Source: Hirundichthys speculiger (Eukaryota > Chordata > Actinopteri > Beloniformes > Exocoetidae). Taken from it: 64,000 nucleotides of DNA. How positions within the stretch are numbered: the first letter of the stretch is position 1; the number at the start of each line of letters is the position of its first letter. Positions 20,787-32,291 of this stretch are shown here, in pieces. The translations under genes were made by a program, and so were the position numbers. Where the stretch lies: the NCBI GenBank assembly GCA_018398805.1, contig JAGFBZ010001127.1, positions 29,842-93,841 of the forward strand, given 5' to 3'. The notes under the pieces were generated by a model, which did not search any database, had not been told where the DNA came from, and was given only the letters and a program-made list of their open reading frames with translations.

Positions 20787-20808
20787 AAAGGGTGGGTACT
20801 CTGAACTG

Positions 20809-21453
20809 CTATTTGGTGCGTAAGCACAAACAACAGTCAGGACCCGTCCCCCCCACCCGGAGGCGGAGAGAGGCTACCCTTTCGTCCACTGGGGTAAACC
20901 CCAATGTACAGGCGCCAAGTCGGGGGGCAATAAGTATGCCCACACCAGCTCGGCGCCTCTCACCCGGAGCAACTCCAGAGTGGAAGAGAGTCCAACCCCT
21001 CTCGAGGATACTGGTTCCAGAGCCCAAGCTGTGTGTCGAGGTGAGTCCAACTATATGTAGCTGGAACCGCTCGACCTCACACACCAGCTCAGGCTCCTTC
21101 CCCGCCAGAGAGGTGACATTCCACGTCCCTAGAGCTAGCTTCTGCAGCCGAGGATCGGACCGCCAGGGTCCCCGAATCCGGCCACCGCCCAGCTCTCTAC
21201 GCACCCGACCTCTATGGCCCCTCCTGCAGGTGGTGAGTCCACGGGAGTGGAGGCCCATGTCTCCCTTTCGGGCTGAGCCCGGCCGGGCCCCATGGGCAAA
21301 GGCCCGGCCACCAGGCGCTCGCCTCCGAGCCCCACCTCCAGGCCTGGCTCCAGAGGAGGGCCCCGGTGACCCGCGTCCGGGCAAGGGAAACCTTGGTCCA
21401 ATGTTTTCGTTCATCATAGAGGTCTGTGAGCCACACTTTGTCTGGTCCCTCAC
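20809..21453 (-). pseudogene. Rex3 5' region and endonuclease N-terminal half
   Basis: A Gly/Arg/Pro-rich leader (to about residue 110, GC-rich DNA) runs into the start of an APE endonuclease: LALGTWNVTSLAGKEPELV, VERFQLHIVGL, then RRAGVGILIAP. Only the part from LALGTWN on is clearly protein-like. A run of seven C (20848-20854; G on the coding strand) shifts the frame after LRVGG by one base, so the frame stops shortly after while the true continuation is read in the next frame. The leader is shared by Rex3 copies in fish and may be untranslated. Confidence 0.8.
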
Positions 21454-21705
21454 CTAGAGACCACCTCGGCCTAGAATACTGCTAAGCGCTAAATAACTAA
21501 AATGATAGGGGCCTGGTAGTCTTGTGCCAGGCACTAGGGGCCCGATCTTACACTTCCCGCTAGCCGCTACCCACTACCCTCTACCCGCAAATTGCTGATT
21601 TAGGAACCTCCGCCAACCGCTAATGCAATCTTCCACTCCCTAAAGCCGGTACTCATTATGCCGACTCCTTTACTCACATTGTAGGCGCGGCAATGGGCGT
21701 GTCTC

Positions 21706-21844
21706 TTGCGCTTTCCACAAATTCGGTATCTTGCAATCGTGGGGTTAGGACAGAGGGTAGCGGGTCGTCAGACCACCCGCTACCCTCTGTCCTAAACCTG
21801 CGAGATACTGGTACTGCAAGATACCGAGTTAGTGGAAAGCGCAA
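21706..21844. repeat. long imperfect hairpin, core of element A copy 1
   Basis: The left arm (TTGCGCTTTCCACAAATTCG, GTATCTTGCA) pairs with the right arm (TGCAAGATACCGAG, TGGAAAGCGCAA). Inside it a second stem pairs GGACAGAGGGTAGCGGGT with ACCCGCTACCCTCTGTCC around a loop at about 21766-21773. The other copy has a matching hairpin at 43609-43732. Confidence 0.85.
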
Positions 21845-22206
21845 CCAGCATGTCAGCACGTAAAAGAGCACGTCCAAATCTCGTCATTGCGCGTCCACCC
21901 AGTCACATGTGAACGTGCACAAACGGCTCTACCTCTCGATTATGCATCACTCTATTACTTGCGTACATTTTTATTCTCTTAAGGGCAGATGATGTCTGTA
22001 CAGCTGTGGCATGATCTCATTCAGATGTTTGCTGTGGAGGAAACGAGGAGATCACAGAACTCTGTTGTGGAGTTTCTTGTACTGTGCGCCTCCCTCTGAC
22101 CCCCTCCCTGCGCTCGGAACACCTGAGATGCGCTCACTGGTAGATGTCATCATACGTGTTCCTCTGGCTCAATGCTCATCCAATGATCCGTTCTGCAGTA
22201 TTTTAA

Positions 22207-22239
22207 ATCAGCACAGCCGCTGGGAGCGGCTGTGCTGAT
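22207..22239. repeat. perfect inverted repeat, 15-bp arms, GGG loop
   Basis: ATCAGCACAGCCGCT pairs exactly with AGCGGCTGTGCTGAT across GGG. It is at the point where similarity between the two copies of element A ends. It might act as a terminator-like or recombination-prone structure; no function shown. Confidence 0.9.
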
Positions 22240-22263
22240 GAAGAAACTAGACATTGTTGTGAG

Positions 22264-22494
22264 ATGGAGACTGACACAGAGAGCATGGAGACAGAGGAAA
22301 TCGAGGAAAGCGAGGAAACAACGGAGAATGACACCACAGAGGAAAATGAGAACCCTTGGCCTCAACTCAGGGACATGTTTGTTTAAGTCGGACGAAAAGA
22401 AGACTGTTTTAAAAAGCGATGCAAGCTTTGTCTACCTCCTACCATCATAATGGCCTACAAGAATTCTGCCTCTAACTTGAGAAAACATGTGAAG
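22264..22494 (+). pseudogene. BED-type zinc finger exon of a hAT-like transposase
   Basis: Starts METDTESMETEEIEE (Glu/Thr-rich leader), then NPWPQLRDMF, a broken middle, and CKLCLPPTIMAYKNSASNLR followed by KHVK at a GTAAGC splice donor (22495). The W...C-x2-C...N-S-x-S-N-L-x-x-H layout is that of BED fingers at the N-terminus of hAT transposases and ZBED proteins. A stop and frame change occur after DMFV, near 22385-22415, so this copy cannot encode the finger intact. It follows directly after element A copy 1, so it may be that family's own gene. No catalytic domain found downstream. Confidence 0.65.
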
Positions 22495-23099
22495 GTAAGC
22501 TTTATCTTTTTGTGGAGATAATTGGTTTATATTATATTACAATATTGGTTTATATTGTTTCTAATAAGTTAATTTAAGGTCGCAAAATTTTTTCTCTGGC
22601 AGTAATTAATTTATTAATTCGTAGGAAAACGAAGCAGAATAGACTCTTTGAACTTTGAAAATCAGCTTCTTTTGAAACTAAACAAGAAGTTCAGAAAGTA
22701 AACAGGGAATGTTAAATTCAAACCCCTTGTTCTTTGTTAATTTTCATATTATCCCAACAGTTGTGTTAAGAAAGTTGGATTTTGAAGTTATTAGGCATTA
22801 CAGACTTTACTCGGCCCCCTCTGGCCTAAGGTGGATGCACAGACAAGTGCCTCTCTTTCCTTATAAGCAAAATTGAAGACAATTGTGTATCTTTTTTCAA
22901 ACCAAGAGTTGTTTTGTTGTTGGAGAGTGCTGGGCCCGCACTTCAACTTTTTAATGACTTTTGCAGTAATTGCAGAGAATGTTTTTGTTCCTTAACTCCT
23001 TAATGCTCCTTTAAGTTTAAGTTATCAGACAAATTGGTCTGTTCATTTACATATAATTTCATAAATACACAAATGTTTGTGTAAAACGTTGCATTAAGA
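22495..23099. other. AT-rich sequence, no gene
   Basis: Possibly the decayed intron and body of the BED-finger element. No hAT core or ORF was recognised. Confidence 0.35.
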
Positions 23100-23278
23100 C
23101 ACAATAAAAACATGTTAAAAGTAACTAGTACTTAAGTACTTTTTTTTAATGTAATTTATACTTTTACTTAAGTAAACTTTTAAGACCTGTACTTGTACTT
23201 GTAATTGAGTAGATTTTTAGCCCTGTACTTGTACTTTTACTTGAGTACAAATATTTAGTACTCTTTCCACCACGGCCT
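23100..23278. repeat. hAT-type subterminal repeat (ACTTGTACTTTTACTT)
   Basis: Repeated ACTT/AAGT words (CTTAAGTACTTTT, TACTTGTACTTGTAATTGAG, TTTACTTGAGTACAAATATT) ending in GTACTCTTTCCACCACGG. This is a well-known style of hAT end in fish. The other end was not located. Confidence 0.5.
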
Positions 23279-23589
23279 ATTATTGTATTTATGTCAACTA
23301 AATGTCAACTGAATTCATAATGATTACATGTGTCTTATGCCTACTGTCTATTGTGTATTCTTTATATCATTACAGTTAATGGTGAGAAACCTCTTCAAAA
23401 AAGCCCAGGAGTAAAGCTGTTCCACTGTTCCATTCTCACCAACAAACAACACACACACAATTCAATAGTTATAATGTATAAAAATAAAAGTGTCATTAAC
23501 ACTTTTTTATTTTATTTTATTTTATTTGATGTAATTCATTTTGTTTTGGGGGGGTTGACCTCGGTATTTGAAAAATCCTGGCTATGGCC

Positions 23590-24060
23590 TTGCAAGCTTT
23601 GCTGAACTGTCTTAAAGACGTCCACTCATGGTTGGAGATGAACTTCCTCAACTTGAATCAGAACGAGACAGAAATGATTGTTTTTGGTTAGTCAGAGATT
23701 TTAGATGGACATGACAGTGTAACTGACCCATTATCTATGTTCTGTAAGCAGTCTTTGGTTCTGAAGTAAGGTGAAGGTCTACCTTCCTACCAGAGACTTT
23801 CAGAGTTATTCATGTCTTCATTACCTGTCCACTAGATTATTGTGACTGTCTTTACTTTGGAATTGATCAGTCGTTACTCCGTCACTTGGAAACTGTTCAG
23901 AACGCAGCAGCTCACCTTCTGACGGGGAAGAAACGATGCCACCACATCACTCTTGTACTGGTTTCCCTTCACTGGCTTCATGTCCAGTTGAAGATTTTAT
24001 TGTTTGTTTTTAACAGTCTTAACAGTAGATATGGAGATCAACCAAGCAGCTGCTCTTGAC
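23590..24060 (+). pseudogene. LINE (L2/CR1/Rex1-like) C-terminal fragment
   Basis: Across frames the plus strand reads LLNCLKDVHSWLEMNFLNLN, then a degenerate middle, then the block corresponding to a YCN-type turn, QNAAAHLLTG and ITLVLVSLHWLHVQLKIL. This matches the region after the reverse transcriptase of jockey-superfamily LINEs in fish. Several indels and stops break it; there is no RT catalytic core. Probably a 5'-truncated insertion. Confidence 0.75.
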
Positions 24061-24289
24061 ACATCTAAAATATAAATTAAAAAGTAGGCTGTGTGTTAGT
24101 CATACATTATTTTATTTTTTTTAATCATAATACTGTTTTATTTTTATTTTTTTACAATTCTAGTAAATATGGTTGCTTTTCTATGTTTTCATTCTCTTTA
24201 TCTTGCTTTATTAGATATGCTTTCTTATTTTTAGGGGGTTTTATTTGTCTTAGAGGTCGTTTTAATTGTGCTCCAGAAATAAACTTGAC

Positions 24290-25085
24290 TGGACTTTTTC
24301 CCGATCATTGATGGTGCGCCGGCTGACAGCAGGGGTCCAGTCCACTCAGACCCTGTCCAGCCCACCAACAACCCTCAGTGATGGTCAAAGTCTCATCAAC
24401 ACCACCGATGAATCCAGCCAGTTGAGCAACATCTGGGAAATGCAACAAATGATTTAACTTTCTGCTTAATCTCGCTGTCCAAATCTTCCCTCAGATCTGA
24501 AATCCTATCTGCTACAGTAATTCTCATCAGGCTAATGTTCCCAAACCTGTCTCCTCTCAGGACCATGATTTCTGCAGCCTTCAGCATTCATGCTTTCACA
24601 AAGTCTTCCTCACAAAACGCCTTTGATGCTGCTGCTGTTTCACCAACACTAAGGTATCCAGCTCTAACTGCTGCTTCACTGATGTCTGGGCTACGGGTAA
24701 AACAGTCTGCTGTTTCTTCAGACCTGCTAACAATTCATTTATCTTCTCTGTTCTCAGTTGTCCTTGCAGACTGTTGTATTCTTCACCGTGATGAGTCTGG
24801 CGTTGAATATTATATTCTTTGACAACTGAAACCTTCTGCAAACACACAGGTTCTCCATTCATCTGTCAATAAGTAGGAAACGGTCCTTTTTTCTAGAAAA
24901 ACTCAACCTTCTGTCCACTTTTCTCCTCTTTGATAAAGATATTTAAGGAAATCAAAGTGCCAAATGGTGTAATGTTGACAGCTAAAGAATACTTAGTATA
25001 GAGTTTACACCTTTAGACGTCCCAGTGGCTGGATTGGACCTGTGGGGCTGGTTCTGGTCCACGAGCCGTATGTTTGACATCCCTG
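24290..25085 (-). pseudogene. hAT-Charlie / GTF2IRD2-like transposase, N-terminal part
   Basis: Minus strand. The right edge is the complement of CAGGGATGTCAAACATACGG, a Charlie-type hAT terminus, at 25085. The protein begins near 24862: VSVVKEYNIQRQTHH is a BED-finger-like segment, then YNSLQGQLRTEKINELLAGL and a Gln-rich link. Later, FGNISLMRITVADRISDLRE and, in shifted frames, an AQLAGFIGGVDETLTITE-like segment match the transposase-derived GTF2IRD2/ZBED family. Stops and frame changes occur around 24590, 24480 and 24400, and the element is truncated near 24290. This is a dead transposase. Confidence 0.7.
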
Positions 25086-27619
25086 ATCTGGAGTAAAACA
25101 GTGTCGTATCCATGACATCATTCATGTGGTGCAGCTGCACAAAAACCTCTCAAACCTTCAACCAGATGATCAGAAATCCATGTTTTTATGTGTTTTCTTG
25201 TTTGAATTTTATTGATTGAATGTTCTATGATATATTAACGTTCTGTATTAAGTTGTTTCTTTAATACCAGCAGTTTAGATCACACCAGTAAATCAGAACA
25301 AGTATTAAAAATATTCTGCCTTCACGGTTCCCTCAGTGAAGTTACACCCTGAAAGTTTGTTCAACTATAACGGTAAAGCTTCTTAGTGACAAAACAGCTC
25401 AGTAGATTTGAACATTTGATGATTCAACATTAATTTAATGGTCAGAAGGGTTGATTTTTTTAAAATGTAAAAGATCCACCTCTACTGTCACATCAGTCAT
25501 AGTTACAGTCAGCTAGAGAGAAAGGAGAGTTACCTTCATTACTGTGAGAAATCTGATGCATCAAAGAACTCCTGGATTAATTAGTAAAAGATCTGTTAAA
25601 CAAATCAATGAAAAAAAATCTTGTTCATATTTTGCCTTTAACGATGTTAATGACACACTCTCAGTAATTTCTTAATATCCGAACAATCTAAATAAAGGTA
25701 ACTGAACAATATAAAGGACATGAATGAATGAAAAGACAGATACAATAGAACTGTGCTGGATTATAAAACAAAAAAGAGACAGAAAAAAAAGGATCAAATC
25801 TCTGAATTGTGCCTGAACAAAGAAATAGTGACCTTAACCCTTTATAGGTCACTATAGGAGAAGTCAAGTTAAATCTTCATCTTAAAGATCTATAATCTGT
25901 GATTAAAGCTGAAGTTAACTAGCCCTTCATGGACCCCCAGCTCCGGACTGGGACTGATGTGTTTTTTTTCTTTTCTTTTAACCAACTGCTCCAGTATGAA
26001 CAGTTTCGTTGCTCGTGTACGACCCCCAGTGGACACATTGTAAATAGCAGCTACTTTGATTGAAAAGTCATCATGATCTCCTCTGTAAATTTGACTCTTC
26101 TCCACATCCCAGTGGCTGGATTGAACCTTCTGGCTCCTTTTATCCTCATCAACTCAGTCATTAAGTTTCATTTCCATGGTAACGTTAATGAGTAGGACTC
26201 ATATAAACAAAACCTAACTGCTCATCTGAAGGTCTGAGTCACATCAACATGTGTGGTTTAGTTTGAGGGTTAAAGTTCTATAATCTGTGATAAAGGCTGA
26301 AGTTACAAACACTTCTGTGAGGCGCATTAATGGAGAGAAGATGAAGTGAAACCTGCAGTAATACTGAGTGATCCCATGAACGTTGACACACATGTTCAAG
26401 AATGAAGCAGACAGGATGGATGTGGACAACAACACAATGTCAGGGTTTGATGGGACAAAAAACAACTTTGACTATAAGAACAACATCCTTTATTAATCAT
26501 GTTACAGGTTAAGATGAACAGTAACTGCAGTTATTTACTGATTATTTCTTTCCTGAAATAAAAATGATTCATTATCTGTATTCTTACAATCCCTTATAGT
26601 CACCTAAAATGACTCCTTTAGTGACTTTGTTTCACATTATGATAAAATGAATAGACAGGAAATCTTCAGAGGAGTGAAAAGTTTCACTTCAAACAGATGT
26701 TGCTGAAAGAGAATATTAACAGTCTGACTTTACTGCTGAAGGCTTGATTTGAACATTTATTTCTATATTCCTCCAGAATACAGTCATGTCAACTTTACAT
26801 GAAATACAGAAAAAAACTTGACATGAAATACTGGAGCAAAGTCATTGTTGAACTTTGATAAATCAGACAATCAAGTAAACAATAAAACACAGTCACTGAT
26901 ATCTAAGGATAAACTTATCAGGACAAACAGGAAAATTAAAGAATAAATCTGATCTTTAACAGCTCTTAAAATGATCTAAACACAATTCCAGATCAACAAC
27001 AGACAGATTATATTGTGTTAGTATTCATTCAACAAAATATAAGTAACAAGCAGAAGTACGGTGTTAGAAATACTCAATAAAGAAATAAAGATGGACATCA
27101 TTATATATCAAGAAAAAAAACATAATGTGATTAAAAAGAAAAGGCAGTGATGATCAGAATAAACGAGTGACTGAGACACTGCAGACAGATCAGATTCACA
27201 ACTACAAGTGTTTCCTCATCCATGATGTCACTGAAATCAGTTTTCCTGACTGATGGACAGGAAATTAAATCCACATATACATGGTAATATTCTTCACCAA
27301 AACAAATAATAAAAAAAACATCTGTACTCTGATCACCAAAAATACAAAAATAACAAAAAACAAAATGAAACCAAACTAATCCAGTCGATCACTATTGATC
27401 GTGTTTGATGTCAACCCAGATAAAAGCTCAATATCAGCTCATTTTCTTATATTAGTTTTTCTAAACATTTAAATCAAGCAGTTCAGATGTGACAAAAACG
27501 TCTTGTAGATGCATAAATTTAGCACTTTATTTTTTATAACTTGTAAAAAGAAACAACATCCACAGAAATAGAAGGTTCACTTTCACGATTAAAATAAGTG
27601 AAGTTGAAGATTATCAGTC
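25086..27619. other. 3' flank of GVIN copy 2, no gene recognised
   Basis: About 2.5 kb, AT-rich, without a supported ORF. A short phrase near 26105-26125 (CCAGTGGCTGGATTG) also occurs at 25022-25036, so parts may be shared repeats. Possible 3' UTR of the minus-strand GVIN copy lies at the right end. Confidence 0.4.
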
Positions 27620-30600
27620 TCACTTGATGTTAAATGACTTTTTAAGGCTTGTTTCTGCCTGCTGTCTTGTAATTTTCTTCCAAGTTTCAGGAATGTCAGC
27701 TGGGTTTGCATCATATCTTTTGGCAAAATTCATCGTTGTACTTTGTCATGACATATTTCCAGAAGTCTGATGCCTTCAGGCTCCCATCAGGAGGAATATT
27801 CCAGTCTGGGAAAATTTCCCTGTAAGACTTGTAAGGATGGGATTCATTGTTTGTTTCACTGCAGCGAAAACGGCAGTCACTGATCACAAGAGATGAGCAA
27901 ATGTCAGTAATAAGCTTGTTTGTACTGACCCACCTGTATCTACCCAGACCTTCTGGCCGATGCAGTGAAGCAAAGTGATTCTCATGGTCTGATCCTCCTG
28001 CCTCACAGGCAACTTTACAGAACGGACACTGTTTCCCACAACCAACCACTTTGTTGAAAAGCTCAGTCTGAGGATTCACTTTAAGATGTTTTAGTTTAGT
28101 TTCGAAGGATGTATTTTTAAACTTCACTCGAAGACTTTCTTCCATCTTCTCCACAGACTCTGTTAGCCACTTAGCAAACAGTTCCTGGTCAGCGTTGTTC
28201 AGGATCATAAAGGCACGAAGAGCATCCTGGGAAATGACCAGTTTACCACCAAGTTCTTTGCAGATACGTTGAACAAATGTCTTCAGGTCAGCACTGCTTT
28301 CTGATTTGGCCTTTTCTATGGCATCATTTATGCTGCTGATACTTGATTGAAGATGTTTTTGTTCAATCTTAGATGTGATAGACACATCTGAGAAGTGCTT
28401 CTTTACTTCTTCAAGTATCCATGTTTTTACATAATCCTCATATTTGCAAATATAGTCATGATAGCTGTTGAAGTCTTCCTTTGAAAGTAAATCCAGCAGA
28501 ATATACCCCTGGAAGGAGATTCTTGTGCTGAACTTAATAGTTTTCATCATTTCATCAATGATATCAGGACCCAGGGAACGGTAGACAAAGTTCTCAACAG
28601 CAGATTTTAGACATCGTTCTGTGAATTCTTCAGCCTTCTTCTGGCACTGGTCTCTTTTGTTGAAAACATCTTTGAAATCTGTACAAAAGTTTTCCTTGTT
28701 TCTAAGCAGACGTCTGTAGGGGTCATTTGGTTGAATGAAGTCTTCATGCATTCTCTGAAAGCATCTGGCTGCATCTGCACAGATGTGCTGCTTCAGAGAA
28801 ACCTCAAACTCAATGTCTGTGTCAACATCAGCATTCTTCAGCCTTTCATCAATAATGTGAAGGATCTCCTGGATGTAAGTGTTGTGGTAATTGATTTTTT
28901 TCTTAGTTTTTTCTGCTACAAAGTCTTTGCAAGCAGCTATGATGTTGTCAGCCATATTTTGTCTGGTTTTTACAGGATCCTCCATGTTGAAGTATCTTCT
29001 TACACTGAGATATATTTTTTCATTCATTCCTTCTGGTCTGCATTTGAAAGGCTCCAACCCACAATCTTGAAGGCTTTTTTTACTCAGCAGTTCACATGCA
29101 TGACTCCCCTTATGTGAAACATTTGCTCTCAGATAATAAGACACACTTGTGAAGACATTTGTAGGCTGTTGTGGAGAGAAAGACATCTTCTCAAGTGTCT
29201 TTTCCCATATCTTTTCAAATTCTTTGTCCAGCTCCTTGTCTGTCATCTGGACTTTTTTGTTTCGACATTCAGTAATTAAGTCACACACTGCCTTTTCAAT
29301 TTCTTTTGTATGATTCTCCTTGATTTTGTCAAGTTCTTTCATTCCCTGTCTGATGTCAGCTGCAGCTGTGAGCTGATTAACAACAGAGTTTTCCATTTCT
29401 CGTCGAAGGCTCTTTACACTGTTTGCAAAGTCTTCTCTGTATCCTTCAACCAGGTAGACATGACCCTCTGTCTTCTCAAAGTACTCTTTCAGAATTTTAA
29501 GGAGCTTTTCCTCCCATTTAGACAGCTTTGTGGCTGCTTCACATTTCAACTGATTAAGGAATTCTTCCATCTCAGATGTTTCAGACTGTGTAGCAACTGT
29601 ACCAAAGTTGAAATCTTGTTTCTGCTTGGTAACCCAGTTGTACATTTCTTTTTGAACTCCCACTCCCACTTGTTGAACTCTGTGCAGAGGTTCATGTATG
29701 CATCAGCTACAAGACTGTTTCTGAAGCTGAAGCTGAAGCTGAAGTTTTCATGCTTTACAGCAGTCCAGAGACTGGTCATCCACTCTTTAAACTCCAACAC
29801 ATCATTAGCAGATGACACACGCTCTCCCAGTTGTTGGATGATGTTCTTCTTGAGCTCATAAACAACCTCACTGTATCCTGTATTGACTGGTGCCATTGGT
29901 GGGTTTCCATTCCAGAGTCCAGGAACGTAGCAGTTTCCGTATCTGACTGTACTCCATCAAATCAGTGAAGCTCTTGTTCCTTTCTCTCTTTTCCATTTTA
30001 GCTGCTGCTTCAGTCATCTCATTCAACTGATCCAACAGCAGCTTTCTGTCTCGTAAGTTCTTCTCATGGGCTGAAACATCAGAAACATTCTGGTGAACAA
30101 ATTGACATTTTGGTTTTTTGCCCACCTCCTTCATCCTGAGGAAAGCATGGACCACTATTTGCAGATGTCCTTCATTTCAGTTGAATTCTCCATTGCAATA
30201 TTGATAATGGTGATGTCACTCAGACCCACAACAAGTGTTGCCAAGCTCATTGTCATGCTCATAGCTGTTGTCCAGCTGAGCGAGTTCTGGTGACTTTAAG
30301 CCCTCAGTGTCAATGATCATCATGAAGTCACAGCCAAATACTTCTTTGATGTCCTCATTGACTCTGATGAGCAGCATGAAGGCACCTCGAGTGCATCGAC
30401 CACTGCTGACTGCAAACTGCACTCCAAACATGGTGTTCAGGAGAGTGGACTTTCCTGTGCTCTGAACTCCAAGAACTGTAACAACCAGTATCTTGTTCTT
30501 AGGAGACACCAACTCACTGAGCTGAGTTAGAACATCACTAACCCAGGTAAGAGGAATGTTGGATGCATCTCCATCTACAAGTTCAAGAGGAAATCCATCA

Positions 30601-32291
30601 AGCAACAACTGTGCACAGTTTGGGTAGATGCTGCAGTTGTTGACGTGATGGGTCCATTTCTGGAAGTGACAGAGAGAAGCTTCATAGATCTGACCCATTT
30701 CACGGAAGAAATGTTCAGTCCCCAGTGAGCTGTTGGAGATTTGTCTGTCAATTTCTTTGACCTCCTCTTTGTTTGCAGAATCTTTGCACTTTTCTCTATA
30801 CTGCTCCCTGAGTCCAGAGAGTTTTAATCGAGACACATTATCAAGGTTCATTCTCATCCATTTCAGGAAATAAGACCTTTCTATTCCTGGTCTGGATATC
30901 GCATTGATGAAGCATGTCATAGCTGGTGAAATATCATAAGAGTTCTGCTTTTTTCGCAGTTCCTCCTTCTGCTCTTGGAGGTCACTTTTGTAGTTTTCTA
31001 TGTTTTGAGACCCAACATCTTTAAGGCGAAATTCTTCTTTCTCTAAGCGAGTCAGTTCCTTCCATATTTGTCCTTGCAAGGAAAGCTGTTCTTCTTTGTA
31101 TTTCAGGAGGTCTTTAATTTCTGCAGTGATGGCATATGCATTTTTCTTCCCAACCTGGCACTCTGGAGAGTTTTCATCAACCAGTATTCCCAGTTCCTGG
31201 GCAACTTCAGCCATGTTCTCTATTGACATCTTCATCTGTGTCTTCTCAACTACTTCACTGACTGTTTTCCTCACACATTTGATGAAGTCTGCTTCATTTT
31301 TCTGTTTTGTCTTCATAATAATGTTGTTTTTAGTCAAGTTCCTTGCAGTTGCTACATTTTTAAGAGCATTTAAGCTGAAGCTCTTGCTCTCACTGTTGCC
31401 CACCAAGAAGATCTGTGCTTTTTGGTTTTGGTTGGTAAGAAGTTTGCAGTCAGAGTCCAAATGGTCAAAGAACACAAAAACTGCTGCAGATGTCTGACAC
31501 AAAAAGGAGAATTGTGTTTCAAATGAAGCAATGTCCCCATGGAGATTAGCTACAGCCATTGTTGACTGAAAAATCACTGTTTTTGTTCCACAAGGAAGGT
31601 ACCAGGTAATTTTCAGTCAGTCCATTAGATATTCTTCTTGGACTGTCACCACCCTCCATGTTGTGGTGAACAAAGCTGCCCTGGTCCTGCTGAGAACTGA
31701 TCAAAAGCTTATTAAGGATCTCTGATTTGGACAAGGAGCAGTCACCCAGTCTCACAAAAGAGACCATTGGAATTTCAGAATGAACTATTCTTTCTTCAAT
31801 TAAGCCATTGGAGTCTGAAAGAGCTGGAGGTCTGTACTTCTTAACAATGTCTCTCAAGGCCCACAGCATGAGTGTGCACTGTTGAGTGTCACAACTGGGA
31901 AGCAGCAGAGGTACAGAGAACTGACACATAGACATTTTTAGAGCCATTTCTTGCTGTAGAAAAGCATCAGAACACAGAAAGAGAGCAGTGATTATGTCAA
32001 GAGGGTTTATCATGTCACCTGTGTTTGGACTGTAAAGATAATCAAAATTTAACTCAGTTCCTGATGAATCTTCACAGTTTGACTCACACACTGATTCATT
32101 CTTCATCTTTCTAGCTGTCACATTAACCATCATCAGTTTCTTTAGAAAATACCATGGTAGATCAGATTTACACTTGACAGGTTCATCAGTAATGGTCTTC
32201 GCATTGATCTCAAGTATCTTGTTGAGTGTTAGCTTCTCTCTGTAGTACGGCATCAATCCCAGATCCTCCAACAGGCTCTTCAGGTTGTTCT
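27620..32291 (-). pseudogene. gvin1: interferon-induced very large GTPase 1-like, copy 2 (multiple frameshifts)
   Basis: Inverted paralog of copy 1, read from acceptor ATCCATAG at 32292 to a TGA at 27620-27622. Open pieces are 31546-32316, 30216-31577, 29868-30155, 29546-29896 and 27711-29669. P-loop GVQSTGKST (about 30445-30471), IIDTEG and the C-terminal GCGKQCPFCKVAC cluster are intact. Against copy 1 I see one-base indels: a cluster at 31555-31615, +1 near 30244, -1 near 30166, two -1 near 29935, four -1 at 29600-29660, and +1 near 27727. There is also a compensated +2/-2 pair at about 30615-30685. The acidic start differs little. No substitution-type stop was found in the correct frame, so the damage is entirely small indels. 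Either a recent pseudogene or an under-corrected assembly. A Ser-Phe repeat (FSFSFSF) at 29718-29740 is specific to this copy. Confidence 0.85.

Larger units (their letters stand above)
18087..21470 (-). mobile_element. Rex3 (RTE-clade) non-LTR retrotransposon, nearly full length
   Basis: Reads 5' to 3' on the minus strand from about 21470 to 18087. The 5' region carries the GC-rich leader typical of this family, then APE-type endonuclease, reverse transcriptase and C-terminal domain. The two segments classically amplified from fish Rex3 are present: the GGTGACAAAGGGAAGCCTTG region near 19110 and the ACCACCACCCCAGTCTGCCA region near 19563. The coding frame ends in PPRPDLG, followed at once by a short tail of repeated GGTAC units (18087-18110). 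Inactivating changes are listed with the coding pieces. Confidence 0.9.
21537..22241. mobile_element. foldback element A, copy 1 (partial)
   Basis: Starts GGCCCGATCTTACACTT and matches the first ~670 bp of 43442-44860 nearly base for base in places (for example GGGCGTGTCTCTTGCG, TCCACCCAGTCACATGTG and a long run from TCTTAAGGGCAGATGATG). It contains a central hairpin. The right half of the element, present at the other locus, is missing here; a BED-finger exon follows instead. Confidence 0.75.

Noticed and set aside
18285..21457. Plus-strand ORFs through the Rex3 region
   Set aside because: They mirror the minus-strand retrotransposon frames; GC-rich sequence keeps the opposite strand open.
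22011..22238. ORFs shared by 21.9-22.2 kb and 43.9-44.1 kb
   Set aside because: Shared because both are copies of element A; frames are disrupted differently and show no domain.
28731..29861. Plus-strand ORFs opposite GVIN copy 2
   Set aside because: Antisense shadows of the GVIN coding sequence, with the same shadows seen opposite copy 1 on its minus strand.
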